A stretch of 64,000 nt of DNA from Deltaproteobacteria bacterium HGW-Deltaproteobacteria-13 (lineage in GTDB: Bacteria > Desulfobacterota > Syntrophia > Syntrophales > Smithellaceae), in NCBI GenBank assembly GCA_002840555.1, contig PHBJ01000014.1, positions 26,883 through 90,882 on the forward strand, in the 5' to 3' direction. Positions within the stretch are counted from its first letter, which is position 1, and each line of letters starts with the position of its first letter. A model generated the notes under the pieces. It did not search any database. It was given only the letters and a program-made list of their open reading frames with translations, and had not been told where the DNA came from. The position numbers and the translations under genes are program-made. Below are positions 14,405 to 24,055 of this stretch, piece after piece.

Positions 14405-15898
14405 ATGTATCAACCAAGTTTCGCAGAATTTGAAAAGTTAGCAAAAAAAGGGAATCTTATTCCGGTCTACCGAGAAATACTGGCCGACGTGGAAACGCCG
14501 GTTTCCGTTTTAATGAAGCTCCAGAATAAGGATCATGTTTATCTGCTCGAAAGCGTTGAAGGCGGGGAAAAATGGGGACGTTATTCTTTTTTAGGAACGG
14601 ACGCCGGAGTCGTTTTTAAAGTTCGCGGCGATCAAGTTATTATTGAAGAGAAGGGAAGAATCACCCCCCTCGAGCATAAGGGCAATCCGCTGAATTTTCT
14701 GCGCGAATTGCTCAATCGCTATAAGCCGGTAACGATTTCCGGTCTTCCCCGTTTTTACGGAGGAGCGGTCGGTTTTTTAGGTTATGAAATGGTGCGCTAT
14801 TTTGAAAAACTGCCTCCAAGCCCGCCGGATGATTTGAATCTCGATGAAGCTGTTTTTGTCATTAGCGATTCCCTGATGATTTTTGATAATGTACGCCACA
14901 CGATTAAAGTCGTCGCGTGCGCCTTCACGGAAGACACGGATTCGCTGGACGAAAGCTATAAAGCCTCGTGCCAAAAGATTGAAGCGATGATCGAAACGAT
15001 TGCCGCTGCGGCGTCTCATAAAACATCAGAAGCAACCGGAAGCGAAGTGAACTTTGAATCCAATATGACCCCCGAACAATACAAAGCCGCCATTGAAAAA
15101 GCCAAGGAATACATAGGCGCCGGAGACATCATTCAGGTTGTTCTGTCGCAGCGCTTTGAAACCGATTGCCGCTGCAATCCTATTGATCTTTACCGAGCGC
15201 TGCGCTTCGTCAATCCTTCTCCCTATCTTTTCTTTCTGAAGATGGACGATCTGACACTCATCGGTTCCTCGCCGGAAGTCATGGTGCGCAAGGAAGAAGA
15301 TACCATGGAACTGCGCCCGATTGCCGGAACAAGAAGACGGGGCAAAACAGAACAGGAAGACCGCGCTCTTTCCGATGAATTGCTCTCCGATGAAAAAGAA
15401 CGCGCGGAGCATGTGATGCTTGTTGATCTGGGGCGCAACGACCTGGGACGCGTGGCGGAAACCGGCAGCGTTCAGGTCAATCAATATATGATGGTGGAAA
15501 AATATTCACATGTCATGCACCTGGTGTCCAATGTCCGCGCTCAACTGGCCAGGGGAAAAGACGTGTTTGATGTTCTGGCGGCCACTTTTCCGGCGGGCAC
15601 TTTAACGGGCGCACCGAAAGTGCGGGCGATGGAAATTATCAATGAACTGGAAATCGTTAAGCGAGGGCCTTACGGCGGAGCGGTAGGTTATTTCAGTTTT
15701 AGCGGCAATATGGATTTGTGCATTACCATCCGGACAATGGTTATAAAAAATGGCAAGGTTTATGTTCAGGCCGGAGCGGGCATTGTGTACGACTCTGTTC
15801 CCGAATCGGAGCATCAGGAGTCTTTAAACAAATCCCGCGGCATGCTGCAGGCCGTACGTCTGGCATCCGGCGGTTTTGAAATCAGAAACGGTTATTAA
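14405..15898 (+). CDS. trpE: Anthranilate synthase component I
   Basis: The 497-residue protein converts chorismate to anthranilate using ammonia supplied by TrpG. The N-terminal region contains LLES in HVYLLESVEGG, the usual tryptophan feedback site. The chorismate-binding domain has IQVVLSQRFE, SPYLFFLKM, PEVMVRKE, RPIAGTRRRG and the late motif YGGAVGYFSFSGNMD. The GTLTGAPKVRAMEII segment is typical of TrpE and PabB, and the LLES site with a full trp operon favours TrpE. It has a strong ribosome site after the attenuator. It is the first structural gene of trpEGDCFBA. Confidence 0.96.
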   Translation: MYQPSFAEFEKLAKKGNLIPVYREILADVETPVSVLMKLQNKDHVYLLESVEGGEKWGRYSFLGTDAGVVFKVRGDQVIIEEKGRITPLEHKGNPLNFLRELLNRYKPVTISGLPRFYGGAVGFLGYEMVRYFEKLPPSPPDDLNLDEAVFVISDSLMIFDNVRHTIKVVACAFTEDTDSLDESYKASCQKIEAMIETIAAAASHKTSEATGSEVNFESNMTPEQYKAAIEKAKEYIGAGDIIQVVLSQRFETDCRCNPIDLYRALRFVNPSPYLFFLKMDDLTLIGSSPEVMVRKEEDTMELRPIAGTRRRGKTEQEDRALSDELLSDEKERAEHVMLVDLGRNDLGRVAETGSVQVNQYMMVEKYSHVMHLVSNVRAQLARGKDVFDVLAATFPAGTLTGAPKVRAMEIINELEIVKRGPYGGAVGYFSFSGNMDLCITIRTMVIKNGKVYVQAGAGIVYDSVPESEHQESLNKSRGMLQAVRLASGGFEIRNGY

Positions 15899-15954
15899 TT
15901 TTACACATCTCTACCTAGAGGGACTGTATTACAATTAGAAAAATGTCGTTTCGT

Positions 15955-16075
15955 GTCCTCCGCTGGCGGAGGTGTCCCGATGCGAAATCGGGACGGAGGT
16001 GGATAAAGGACTTATTTGTATGGCTATATTAACACATCCACCCCCTTAATCCCCCGCCAGCGGGGGACACGCAAG
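15955..16075. repeat. Palindromic repeat between trpE and trpG
   Basis: The gap 15899-16142 has no gene. It contains a long-range inverted repeat: GTGTCCTCCGCTGGCGGAGG near 15953 faces CCCCCGCCAGCGGGGGACAC near 16053. Nested inside are CCCGATGCGAAATCGGG and the pairing of GGAGGTGGAT with ATCCACCCCC. It resembles the dispersed palindromic elements elsewhere in the window. Confidence 0.6.
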
Positions 16076-16142
16076 TACAGAATGACGGAAAAGTTAATTG
16101 CGAAAAGTCTCAAGGGGCGGGGAATTTATTGAGGAGAAAAAA

Positions 16143-16712
16143 ATGATTCTAATGATCGATAATTACGATTCTTTTACATTCAACATTGTCCAGTATCTGG
16201 AGCAGATGGGCGAGAATGTCGAAGTGTATCGCAATGACAAGATAACGATGGAAGACATAAAGCGCCTTAAACCACGGGCTATTTTTCTTTCGCCGGGTCC
16301 GCGCACACCCCGCGAGGCCGGGATAACGGTGGATGTGGTTCGTGAGTTTTACAAAGATGTTCCTATCATGGGAATTTGTCTGGGGCATCAATCCATCGGT
16401 CACTCCTTTGGAGCACAAGTCGTGCGTGCCTCGCGCATCATGCACGGGAAAATATCCCCCATAAAACATGACGGCAAAACGATATTTGCCGGGCTGCCCA
16501 ATCCTTTTCCCGCGGGACGGTACCATTCGCTCATTGTCGAAAGAGAAACTTTACCCGCCTGTTTCGAAATCAGCGCGGAAACTGAAGAGGGCGAAATAAT
16601 GGGATTGCGGCACAGGGAATATCCTGTGGAGGGAATTCAGTTTCATCCGGAATCGGTTCTGACGCCGCAGGGGAAACGCATCATTAAAAACTTCTTGAAA
16701 TACACAAAATAA
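16143..16712 (+). CDS. trpG: Anthranilate synthase component II (glutamine amidotransferase)
   Basis: The protein is 189 residues from ATG 16143, chosen because GAGGAG lies just upstream and the sequence then opens with the family start [19 protein letters not shown]. An upstream in-frame ATG would add an unrelated 15-residue extension. The class I glutaminase triad is visible: Cys in [11 protein letters not shown], and His and Glu in [11 protein letters not shown]. It supplies ammonia to TrpE. The trpD start follows 15 bp after its stop. Confidence 0.95.
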   Translation: MILMIDNYDSFTFNIVQYLEQMGENVEVYRNDKITMEDIKRLKPRAIFLSPGPRTPREAGITVDVVREFYKDVPIMGICLGHQSIGHSFGAQVVRASRIMHGKISPIKHDGKTIFAGLPNPFPAGRYHSLIVERETLPACFEISAETEEGEIMGLRHREYPVEGIQFHPESVLTPQGKRIIKNFLKYTK

Positions 16713-16726
16713 AAGGAGCATTTATC

Positions 16727-17737
16727 ATGATTAAAGAAGCAATTGAAAAAGCCGTCAACAAGACCGATCTGCCGGAAGCGGAAATGATGGCGGCTATGGA
16801 CGAAATCATGGAAGGCGTTGCCACTCCGGCGCAAATCGCCGCGTTCATTACGGCGCTGCGCATGAAAGGCGAAACGGTTGCGGAAGTCACCGGCGCAGCG
16901 CGCATCATGCGCCAAAAAGCCACACGCGTCAACGCCTGCTCTTCGACCATCGTGGATACCTGCGGAACGGGAGGCGACAAACTGAATACTTTTAATATAT
17001 CAACGACAGCCGCCTTTGTCGCGGCGGCCGCGGGACTCACTGTAGCCAAACACGGCAACCGCGCTGTTTCCAGCGGATGCGGCAGCGCTGACGTTCTGGA
17101 AGCGCTTGGCGTCAATATCAGCGCCGATCAGGATATCGTGGAGGAATGCGTTCAGCAAATCGGCATCGGATTTCTCTTCGCGCCTAAACTTCACGGCGCG
17201 ATGAAATACGCGATCGGCCCGCGGCGGGAAATCGGCATCCGCACAATATTTAATATGCTGGGGCCGCTGACCAATCCGGCGGGAGCAACCGCGCAGCTGC
17301 TGGGCGTTTATGATACGAAACTGACGGAGATGTTCGCCGATGTATTAAAAAACATGGGCACAAAAAGAGCCTTTGTTGTTCATGGTCTGGATGGCCTGGA
17401 CGAAGTCACCATCACCGGCGAAACACGCGTCGCTGAATTAAAAGACGGAATTGTCCGGACATACAACATCAATCCGGCGGATTATTTCGGAAAGCTTGAT
17501 CCCTTGGAATCCATTCGCGGAGGCGATCCCGCGGTGAATGCACAAATTACCCGGGATGTTCTTTCCGGAAAAAACGGAGCACGCCGCAACGTCGTTTTAA
17601 TTAACGCGGCGCTGGCGATTGTTGCCGGAGAAAAAGCGGAAAATATCAAAGACGGATTAAAAGTCGCTGCCGATTGCATTGACAGCGGCGCGGCGGTAAA
17701 GAAACTGCAATCATTGATTGAAATGAGCAACAGTTGA
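16727..17737 (+). CDS. trpD: Anthranilate phosphoribosyltransferase
   Basis: The 336-residue protein transfers phosphoribosyl from PRPP to anthranilate. The PRPP-binding motif is [17 protein letters not shown], followed by [21 protein letters not shown]. The anthranilate-site region contains [21 protein letters not shown], and the metal-site DE lies in [10 protein letters not shown]. Length is normal. It is third in the operon and is preceded by AAGGAG. A repeat-filled gap separates it from trpC. Confidence 0.96.
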   Translation: MIKEAIEKAVNKTDLPEAEMMAAMDEIMEGVATPAQIAAFITALRMKGETVAEVTGAARIMRQKATRVNACSSTIVDTCGTGGDKLNTFNISTTAAFVAAAAGLTVAKHGNRAVSSGCGSADVLEALGVNISADQDIVEECVQQIGIGFLFAPKLHGAMKYAIGPRREIGIRTIFNMLGPLTNPAGATAQLLGVYDTKLTEMFADVLKNMGTKRAFVVHGLDGLDEVTITGETRVAELKDGIVRTYNINPADYFGKLDPLESIRGGDPAVNAQITRDVLSGKNGARRNVVLINAALAIVAGEKAENIKDGLKVAADCIDSGAAVKKLQSLIEMSNS

Positions 17738-17741
17738 AAGA

Positions 17742-17894
17742 CTTTTGTCTTTCCCCGGCTTGACCGGGGAATCCAGAAAAAGAAAGGTGTTCCATTAAAC
17801 ATCCCCCGTTTGTAAAGGGGGAATGAGGGGGATTTTGAAGAGTATCGTAAAATCCTCCCTAACCCTCCTTTAAAAAGGAGGGAATCCTATGAGG
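17742..17894. repeat. Palindromic repeats between trpD and trpC
   Basis: The gap 17738-17911 holds no gene. It carries TTCCCCGG-CTTGA-CCGGGGAA near 17750. CCCCCGTTTGTAAAGGGGG near 17804 and CCTCCTTTAAAAAGGAGG near 17864 are further palindromes. Related C-rich and G-rich units occur at 20543 and 23850. Confidence 0.6.
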
Positions 17895-17911
17895 ATGACA
17901 TTTAATATTAT

Positions 17912-18688
17912 ATGATTCTCGACAAAATTATTGAAACGAAAAAAGAAGAAGTAGCGCAACTGAAAAGGCAGACAACTATATCCGCTTTGCAGAAAATAAT
18001 CACACAACTTGAACCCTGCCGGAATTTCCATCAGGCTCTCCGCGCTGACGCCTGCAACATTATCGCGGAAGTAAAGTGCGCGTCTCCTTCCCGCGGCAGA
18101 CTTATCGCTGATTTCGATCCGGTTTCAATTGCCGGTCTCTACGAAAAAAACGGAGCGGCCGCGATTTCCGTGCTCACCGATGAAAAATATTTTTCGGGAC
18201 ATAAAAATTATCTCACACAAATCAGGCAAAATGTAATGTTGCCGCTCTTGCGCAAAGATTTTATTATCGACGAAATCCAGATTTACGAAACGCGTGCAAT
18301 CGCTGCGGATGCCGTCTTGCTTATTGTGCGCGTTTTAGGGCAAAAGCTCACTGAATTCATCTTACTATCCAAGGAACTGGGTTTGAATCCTTTGGTGGAA
18401 GTGCACACGGAAGAAGAACTGGATTTGGCGCTGGCCGCCAACGCCAACATCATCGGAATCAATAACCGGAATTTGGACACCTTTGTTACGGATATCGAAA
18501 CCAGCCGCAAGCTCAGCGCGCGAATTCCCAGGGATAAAATCGTTGTGGCGGAAAGCGGCATTAAGGAAAGAAAAGACATAACATCATTGATGCGGGCGGG
18601 CATGAATGCTTTTTTAATCGGTGAGGGATTAATCACCGCGCCGGATATCGGCAAGAAGCTGCGCGAAGTCAGAGGAGAGTTGAAGTGA
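17912..18688 (+). CDS. trpC: Indole-3-glycerol phosphate synthase
   Basis: The 258-residue TIM-barrel enzyme closes CdRP to indole-3-glycerol phosphate. It opens with MILDKIIETKKEEVAQLK. Catalytic and binding motifs are IAEVKCASPSRG (Glu and Lys), LRKDFIIDEIQIYE, VEVHTEEELD, GINNRNLDTF and VAESGIKER. The stop overlaps the trpF start (GTGA), so the two are coupled. Length is normal for a monofunctional TrpC. Confidence 0.96.
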   Translation: MILDKIIETKKEEVAQLKRQTTISALQKIITQLEPCRNFHQALRADACNIIAEVKCASPSRGRLIADFDPVSIAGLYEKNGAAAISVLTDEKYFSGHKNYLTQIRQNVMLPLLRKDFIIDEIQIYETRAIAADAVLLIVRVLGQKLTEFILLSKELGLNPLVEVHTEEELDLALAANANIIGINNRNLDTFVTDIETSRKLSARIPRDKIVVAESGIKERKDITSLMRAGMNAFLIGEGLITAPDIGKKLREVRGELK

Positions 18689-19347
18689 CTGAAGTAAAAA
18701 TCTGCGGGATAACCAATAAAGAAGATGCACTGTTTGCGGCGTCGTGCGGCGCCGCGGCGCTGGGCTTTATCTTTTATCCGTCATCTCCACGCTATATAAA
18801 ACCTGAAAACGCCATAAAAATAATCAGAGCTTTGCCGGATGAAGTGATAAAGGTCGGCGTGTTTGTCAATGAAACACCGACCGAGATAAAAAGAGTGATG
18901 AAACATTGCGCGCTGGATATGCTTCAATTGCATGGTGACGAATCACCGGCGTTTTGTTGTCAGTTTCCGGCATCCATCATGATTAAAGCTGTCGAATTAA
19001 AAAACGATGATGATTTGAGCCAGGCTTTAAGTTACGATGTCGCAGCCATACTCGTGGACAGCCGTCAGGCCGGACTTTACGGCGGCACAGGTAAAAAAGC
19101 CAACTGGGAATTGGCCCGCCGCGTTAAAAATGAAAAACCGCTGATCCTTTCCGGCGGACTGAATGAAGAAAACATTGCACAAGCTCTGAAAATCGTGGCT
19201 CCGGCTGCGTTGGACATCAACAGCGGCGTGGAAGAATCACCCGGCAAAAAAGATCACACAAAACTTACACGTTTATTTGATATTATCCGGACGGCGGATA
19301 CCGGGCCGGGAAACTCACAATTAATATTTAAAAAGAGGGACCTATGA
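18685..19347 (+). CDS. trpF: Phosphoribosylanthranilate isomerase
   Basis: The 220-residue protein starts with GTG overlapping the trpC stop, with GAGGAG upstream. Catalytic Cys lies in EVKICGITN and the catalytic Asp in ILVDS. The phosphate loops include LSGGLNEEN and [14 protein letters not shown]. It isomerises PRA to CdRP. Its stop overlaps the trpB start (ATGA), giving a tightly coupled trpC-trpF-trpB block. Confidence 0.95.
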   Translation: MTEVKICGITNKEDALFAASCGAAALGFIFYPSSPRYIKPENAIKIIRALPDEVIKVGVFVNETPTEIKRVMKHCALDMLQLHGDESPAFCCQFPASIMIKAVELKNDDDLSQALSYDVAAILVDSRQAGLYGGTGKKANWELARRVKNEKPLILSGGLNEENIAQALKIVAPAALDINSGVEESPGKKDHTKLTRLFDIIRTADTGPGNSQLIFKKRDL

Positions 19348-20534
19348 AACAAACACTGCCTGACAAAAACGGACATTTCGGGATTTTCGGCGGACGATAT
19401 GCTGCCGAAACTTTAATGCCCGCTTTAATCGAATTGGAAAAAGCGTATGAAGCAGCTCGGCAAGATAAAAACTTTCAAAAGGAATTCGCCTGGTATCAGC
19501 GGGAATATGCCGGGCGCGCGACACCCCTTTATTACGCGCGGCGGATGACCGAATCTTTACACGGAGCTAAAATTTATCTTAAACGCGAAGATTTGAATCA
19601 TACCGGCTCACACAAAATAAACAACACGCTGGGACAAGCGCTCCTGGCGCGTGAGATGGGCAAGAAAAAAGTCATCGCGGAAACAGGAGCGGGACAGCAC
19701 GGCGTTGCCACGGCGACGGTTGCCGCGCTTTTCGGCATGGAATGCAAAATATTCATGGGAGAAGAAGATATTCGCCGTCAGGCGCCTAATGTTTTCCGCA
19801 TGAAAATATTGGGCGCGGAAGTCGTGCCCGTGAAAAGCGGCACGGCGACCCTTAAGGACGCGATGAACGAGGCTATGCGCTACTGGGTGGGGAGCGTTCG
19901 CGACACTTTTTACATCATCGGCACAACCGCCGGGCCGCATCCCTATCCGCGGATGGTGCGCGATTTTCAATCGGTCATCGGACGCGAAACAAAAAAACAA
20001 ATCATGAAAATGGAAGGCAGAAATCCCGATGTGATGATTGCCTGCGTAGGCGGAGGCAGCAACGCCATGGGAACCTTCTATCCCTTCCGTGATGAAAAAA
20101 ATGTGGCCATGTACGGCGTGGAAGCGGCTGGCTTGGGAATGAATACTTCCGAACATTCGGCCAGCATCAACGGCGGCAAAGTCGGAGTTCTGCATGGAAA
20201 TAAAACTTATCTTCTGCAGGATGCCTTCGGGCAGGTGCGCGACGCCTATTCCATTGCCGCGGGTCTGGATTATCCGGGAGTGGGCCCGGAGCATGCTTAT
20301 TTTCACGCAACGAAAAAAGTAAAGTATGTCACCGTAACGGATAAAGAAGCAGTCGCGGCTTTTTCCTTTTTATCCCGCAAGGAGGGCATCATTCCCGCGC
20401 TGGAGAGCGCGCACGCTGTCGCCTACGCCATGAAGATGGCGCCCAAAATGGCTAAAAATAAAATCATCGTGGTTTGCCTGTCGGGACGCGGCGACAAAGA
20501 CGCCCAGACGATTATTGAAACAGGTGCGCTTTAA
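19344..20534 (+). CDS. trpB: Tryptophan synthase beta chain (TrpB1)
   Basis: The 396-residue protein has the PLP lysine K91 in HTGSHKINN, the substrate loop ETGAGQHG, and the cofactor phosphate loop [10 protein letters not shown]. It is a normal TrpB1 that should complex with TrpA, encoded 99 bp downstream. The window therefore encodes two beta chains, this one and TrpB2 at 3261. The start overlaps the trpF stop. Confidence 0.97.
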   Translation: MKQTLPDKNGHFGIFGGRYAAETLMPALIELEKAYEAARQDKNFQKEFAWYQREYAGRATPLYYARRMTESLHGAKIYLKREDLNHTGSHKINNTLGQALLAREMGKKKVIAETGAGQHGVATATVAALFGMECKIFMGEEDIRRQAPNVFRMKILGAEVVPVKSGTATLKDAMNEAMRYWVGSVRDTFYIIGTTAGPHPYPRMVRDFQSVIGRETKKQIMKMEGRNPDVMIACVGGGSNAMGTFYPFRDEKNVAMYGVEAAGLGMNTSEHSASINGGKVGVLHGNKTYLLQDAFGQVRDAYSIAAGLDYPGVGPEHAYFHATKKVKYVTVTDKEAVAAFSFLSRKEGIIPALESAHAVAYAMKMAPKMAKNKIIVVCLSGRGDKDAQTIIETGAL

Positions 20535-20542
20535 GCACCATT

Positions 20543-20592
20543 TTCTTCCCTCGCCCTTGAGGGGAGAGGGCTAGGGTGAGGGTGAAAAGGGT
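20543..20592. repeat. Short palindromic repeat between trpB and trpA
   Basis: The gap 20535-20633 contains CCCTCGCCCTTGAGGGGAGAGGG followed by tandem GGGTGAGGGTGAAAAGGGTGGGG. It is another C/G-rich unit of the type in the trpD-trpC gap and upstream of hgcA. Confidence 0.45.
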
Positions 20593-20633
20593 GGGGAAGT
20601 ATTAGTCGAAAACAAATGAGTGAGGATAAATAT

Positions 20634-21425
20634 ATGAAACGCATAGAAGAAAAGTTTGCAGCATTGCGCGCTAAAAAAGAAAAGGCGCTGATCGTTTATT
20701 TAACGGCCGGCGATCCTTCGCTGGACATGACCAAGAAATTAATTTTCGGTTTGGAAAAGGCCGGCGTTGATATTCTGGAAATCGGCGTTCCTTTTTCCGA
20801 TCCCACTGCCGACGGGCCGGTGATTCAGGCCGCTTCACAGCGCGCCCTGAAGGCCGGAACTACGCTCGCGGGCGTACTGAAGATGGTGTCCGACGTACGC
20901 AAAGTCTCCGAAATTCCCATCGTTCTTTTCGGCTATTTTAATCCCATTTTCGCTTATGGCGTGAAAAAATTCGCGCTGGACGCCCGCAAAGCAGGAGTCG
21001 ATGGGGTTCTGGTGGTTGATTTGCCCTACGAGGAAGCGGGGGAACTTAGAATTTACACAGATGCCTCTCAAATAGATTTTATTTCCCTGATCGCTCCCAC
21101 AACCGATAAAGAAAGATTAAGCAAGATTGCCGCCTCAGCTGCGGGATTTCTTTATTACATTTCCATCACCGGCATTACAGGCACTGCCACGCCGAAAATT
21201 GACAATATCAAAACAGAAGTCGGGAAAATCCGCAAGATAACGAAATTACCGATAGCCGTTGGATTCGGCATATCGAAACCGCAGCAGGCAAAAGAAATTG
21301 CGCGCTTTGCCGACGGCGTTGTGATCGGCAGCGCGGTTGTGCGTCTGATTGACGAAAACAAAAATAATCGCGATTTGGTAGAAATAATTTCCGGTTACGT
21401 AAGCGAAATTAAGCAAGCCTTGTAA
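20634..21425 (+). CDS. trpA: Tryptophan synthase alpha chain
   Basis: The protein is 263 residues from ATG 20634, preferred because GTGAGG lies at the right distance. An in-frame ATG at 20616 would add six residues and has no ribosome site. Catalytic Glu lies in [16 protein letters not shown] and catalytic Asp in [13 protein letters not shown]. The phosphate-binding loops are VGFGISKP and VIGSAVV. It cleaves indole-3-glycerol phosphate to indole for TrpB. It is the last gene of the trp operon, and no clear terminator follows. Confidence 0.95.
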   Translation: MKRIEEKFAALRAKKEKALIVYLTAGDPSLDMTKKLIFGLEKAGVDILEIGVPFSDPTADGPVIQAASQRALKAGTTLAGVLKMVSDVRKVSEIPIVLFGYFNPIFAYGVKKFALDARKAGVDGVLVVDLPYEEAGELRIYTDASQIDFISLIAPTTDKERLSKIAASAAGFLYYISITGITGTATPKIDNIKTEVGKIRKITKLPIAVGFGISKPQQAKEIARFADGVVIGSAVVRLIDENKNNRDLVEIISGYVSEIKQAL

Positions 21426-21473
21426 CAGGATGATGATCGTTCGCGCGGAACAGAAATGCGTTCGCAGCCGAAT

Positions 21474-22049
21474 TCATAATGTGAATAACGTCCCTCTGCT
21501 GAAACGTACATCCAATGTTGATACCTGCTTCAACCCGCAGGATTCCGCGACTTTTACTATATGATTATAACGGGACAGAATAACGTGAAACTTTGGTTCA
21601 ACAACGGCATAATATGCTCCAGGCTTTAAAGTGTTCATCACCTGCTTAAAAAGCAGATCGGGATTACCGACTTCATGCACCATCCAGAAGGAGAGGGCAA
21701 AATCCACTTTCTGGTCAACAAGAATGTCATCCTTCCGTGCCTTGATAATGTTGACTCTATTCCGGAGATCGTTTTTTTCAAGATTTCTTTTAAGCTTTTC
21801 AATCATTCTATCCTGAATATCGACGGCGATAACCTTTCCGTTTTCGCCGACCATTTTGGCAAGGGGAATGGTAAAATATCCCGGTCCGCAACCGATGTCG
21901 AGAACAGTGTCGCCTTTTTTGATCCAGGGACTGAAAATTTTTTCCGGATCGTGAAACATTTTTCTGATTCCATTATTAAGAGAAAAAGATAGCCATGAAG
22001 GACAGACGTGGGAATCCATTAACAACATGTCTCTGATTTTTTGCAGCAT
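21474..22049 (-). CDS. Class I SAM-dependent methyltransferase
   Basis: The 191-residue protein has the SAM-binding motif I VLDIGCGPGYFT, an acidic loop end VIAVDIQ, and motif IV-like ALSFWMVHEV. The N-terminal segment MDSHVCPSW recalls a group of small methyltransferases common in deltaproteobacteria. It is the last gene on the strand carrying marR, hgcA and hgcB, but a repeat element lies between it and hgcB, so cotranscription is uncertain. The substrate is unknown. Confidence 0.82.
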   Translation of the reverse strand: MLQKIRDMLLMDSHVCPSWLSFSLNNGIRKMFHDPEKIFSPWIKKGDTVLDIGCGPGYFTIPLAKMVGENGKVIAVDIQDRMIEKLKRNLEKNDLRNRVNIIKARKDDILVDQKVDFALSFWMVHEVGNPDLLFKQVMNTLKPGAYYAVVEPKFHVILSRYNHIVKVAESCGLKQVSTLDVRFSRGTLFTL

Positions 22050-22076
22050 AGAATCTCCTACTGAATGATTTGATAT

Positions 22077-22229
22077 ATTATTAATAGTCTCATAATAGTA
22101 TTCATATTCGGGCCCTTATTGTCTTTAGTTGTCTTCCCGGCGAAGGCCGGGAACCCGTTTCAACAATTCCTGGATGCCGGCCTTCGCCGGCATGACAAAT
22201 GTGCATTTAATGATGAGACTGTTAATAAT
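22077..22229. repeat. Composite palindromic element with ~19-bp terminal inverted repeats
   Basis: ATTATTAATAGTCTCATAA (22077-22095) is matched in inverse at 22211-22229 with two mismatches. Inside are two hairpin units of the GTCNTCCCGGCGAAGGCCGGGAA type, near 22130 and 22172, in opposite orientation. The element fills the gap between hgcB and the methyltransferase gene. It encodes nothing. Confidence 0.6.
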
Positions 22230-22264
22230 TGTTTAGCAAAATAAATATCAAGAATCACAGGATA

Positions 22265-22594
22265 TCAACCACAGCAACCGCTTTTGCTTTTCGTGGTTGT
22301 GTCACTAATATCAACAGGTCCGCAACAGCACTCTCCATTGTTGCGTCCCAGCATGGAGTTAATCACGGCAGCAGCACAGCCGACCCCGGATTCCACGGCA
22401 ATGGCATTGGCGGGGCAATTCAGAGAGCATGCGCCGCATTCCATGCAGGCATCACGATTTTGTATCACCACATGTTTGCTGTTCATTTTAAACACTTCAT
22501 GGGGACAAACATCCAGACACATACCGCAGCCCGTGCATTTGTTTTCGTCCAACTGCAGCGTAACAACATTTTTAAGATAAACCGAATTTTTCAT
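22265..22594 (-). CDS. hgcB: Mercury methylation ferredoxin HgcB
   Basis: The protein is 109 residues from ATG 22594, chosen for its GAGGGGA ribosome site; a longer start would translate a repeat. It carries two [4Fe-4S] motifs, CTGCGMCLDVCP (Cys20, 23, 26, 30) and CMECGACSLNC (Cys50, 53, 56, 60). It has a lone Cys73 after them and C-terminal cysteine groups (89-91, 107-108). That layout matches HgcB, whose Cys73 and C-terminal cysteine pair are implicated in mercury handling. HgcB reduces the corrinoid of HgcA and is essential for Hg(II) methylation. It lies directly downstream of hgcA. Confidence 0.95.
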   Translation of the reverse strand: MKNSVYLKNVVTLQLDENKCTGCGMCLDVCPHEVFKMNSKHVVIQNRDACMECGACSLNCPANAIAVESGVGCAAAVINSMLGRNNGECCCGPVDISDTTTKSKSGCCG

Positions 22595-22610
22595 TTTAAT
22601 TTTCCCCTCT

Positions 22611-22674
22611 GTCATTCCTGCATGGTCCTGGCCTGCATTCAATCCCACGCATGTGGGATGGGAATGACAAAAAT
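22611..22674. repeat. Palindromic repeat between hgcA and hgcB
   Basis: GTCATTCC and GGAATGAC face each other, with an inner CCCACGCATGTGGG. It is a member of the common GTCATTCC-type dispersed palindromes, and it separates hgcA from hgcB by 89 bp. Confidence 0.6.
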
Positions 22675-22683
22675 ATTAAACTC

Positions 22684-23820
22684 CTAATAAATCAATATCG
22701 CGCCCATCCACATGAGCACACCGGCAGCGCCGCAAGCGATCTCCAGAGGCAGCGCCCAGCGCATTTCCTTTTTTACTCCCGATAAGGAAGTATAGGTAGA
22801 CGCACCAGTAAAATTCATTGCCAGATAACCCGACACGGCAGGAATGATAAGGAACCAGGCCAGAGCTTCCATTCTGCCCGCCCATGCCGATAAATTGATA
22901 CCCCGCAGGTAAAGGATAATCAGGGCGATAACCATACCGATCGAAAACCCCTTTATGGAAAACGCCCGCCCCGGAAGATACGGGAGCAGCAGCGGATTGA
23001 GCACAGCGCCGCCGATGATAGCGCAAAGGAATGCCCAGACGGCAAACAAACCGAAGCTCGCAGCGTTTGTCCAAAACGCTGAAGGGCCTGCTATAGCGGC
23101 GAAAAGAAACAATAGCGGAGCAATCATCAGAAAAGGCTTTATCGTTTCTACAAGCTCAATGGGAATCAGCACGGCTCTTTCTTTTAAGGGAAAAGTAATT
23201 ATCCGCATTTGCGCGGTTGTCTGGAAACCGCCATCGAGATAAGCAGGCAAATCCTCCGCGCGAACCGGCCCGTACTGAACCTTAAAGCCGGACATTTGTT
23301 TCACCTTGTGAGCGGCGACTCCCGGAGCGCCCAATTGAGGAAGGATCAATTTCCTGTGGCTGACGATATTTTTCAGGCTGCTTGATTCTATTCTTCTCAC
23401 CAGTTCATCCGTGCCGAAAGTTCCCTTGCCCGCGGCGCACCAGACATTAATTCCTTTTGTGTCCAGCACCAAAATCCATCCGGAGCGTTCCGCCAGAGCC
23501 TGTCTTAAACGGTCAAAGCTCATCTTGTAATTGGCGGAAACGAAAACCGGCGAGCTATTATCCGGCGTTCCCAGCGCGTAAATCCCGGGGTTTACGCTGT
23601 AATCCATTCTGCCTACGCCCCAGCGCGCCTTGATTGAACCCCAGCGATCCTGCCAAACAAGCGCTGAAGATACCTGCGGCAGTCTGCCTGCCGGTGTATC
23701 AACAAAACCGCTGACAAAAGATTGATCCAAATCCGGTACAGTTTTTTCAGATGCCGCAACCGCGACACCGCAACCGCAATCCGATTGCTCCTGAATGATA
23801 GGAAATTCAAATTTATCCAT
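22684..23820 (-). CDS. hgcA: Mercury methylation corrinoid protein HgcA
   Basis: The 378-residue protein contains the diagnostic HgcA cap-helix motif N125-V-W-C-A-A-G-K132 (GINVWCAAGKGTFGTDE). Cys128 is the expected lower axial ligand of the corrinoid cobalt. The N-terminal soluble corrinoid domain (~40-215) is followed by about five membrane helices (~225-378). HgcA transfers a methyl group to Hg(II), giving methylmercury, with HgcB as reductant. A GAGGAATT ribosome site precedes the ATG. An N-terminal CGC lies in SDCGCGV. The neighbours are hgcB downstream and a Cys-rich MarR-type regulator upstream. Identification is very secure from the motif and pairing. Confidence 0.97.
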   Translation of the reverse strand: MDKFEFPIIQEQSDCGCGVAVAASEKTVPDLDQSFVSGFVDTPAGRLPQVSSALVWQDRWGSIKARWGVGRMDYSVNPGIYALGTPDNSSPVFVSANYKMSFDRLRQALAERSGWILVLDTKGINVWCAAGKGTFGTDELVRRIESSSLKNIVSHRKLILPQLGAPGVAAHKVKQMSGFKVQYGPVRAEDLPAYLDGGFQTTAQMRIITFPLKERAVLIPIELVETIKPFLMIAPLLFLFAAIAGPSAFWTNAASFGLFAVWAFLCAIIGGAVLNPLLLPYLPGRAFSIKGFSIGMVIALIILYLRGINLSAWAGRMEALAWFLIIPAVSGYLAMNFTGASTYTSLSGVKKEMRWALPLEIACGAAGVLMWMGAILIY

Positions 23821-23849
23821 TACAATTCCTCATAAAAAAATCACTGATA

Positions 23850-23990
23850 ATCCCCCTCTTTCCCCAAGAGGGGCCAGGGGAGATTTTTGCTTCAGTAAAA
23901 ACTCCCTCCTTTTCTAAAGGAGGAGCGGGGTGGATTTTACCGATAACTAAAGAATCCCTCTTCATCTCCCTTTAGCAAAGGAAGAAAATT
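23850..23990. repeat. C/G-rich palindromic repeats upstream of hgcA
   Basis: The gap 23821-24055 between hgcA and the upstream regulator carries units such as CCCCTCTTTCCCCAAGAGGGG, CTCCCTCCTTTTCTAAAGGAGG and TCCCTTTAGCAAAGGA. They resemble those inside the trp operon. No riboswitch or clear promoter was recognised here. Confidence 0.5.
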
Positions 23991-24055
23991 AATTTTCGAA
24001 AGATCGCTCACTCCATTGCTACCATCATACGCAACACTCAGATTGTTGCTTCACA

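Noticed and set aside
22595..22648. Longer N-terminus for HgcB
   Set aside because: The extra 18 residues are encoded by a palindromic repeat, and the ATG at 22594 has a good ribosome site.
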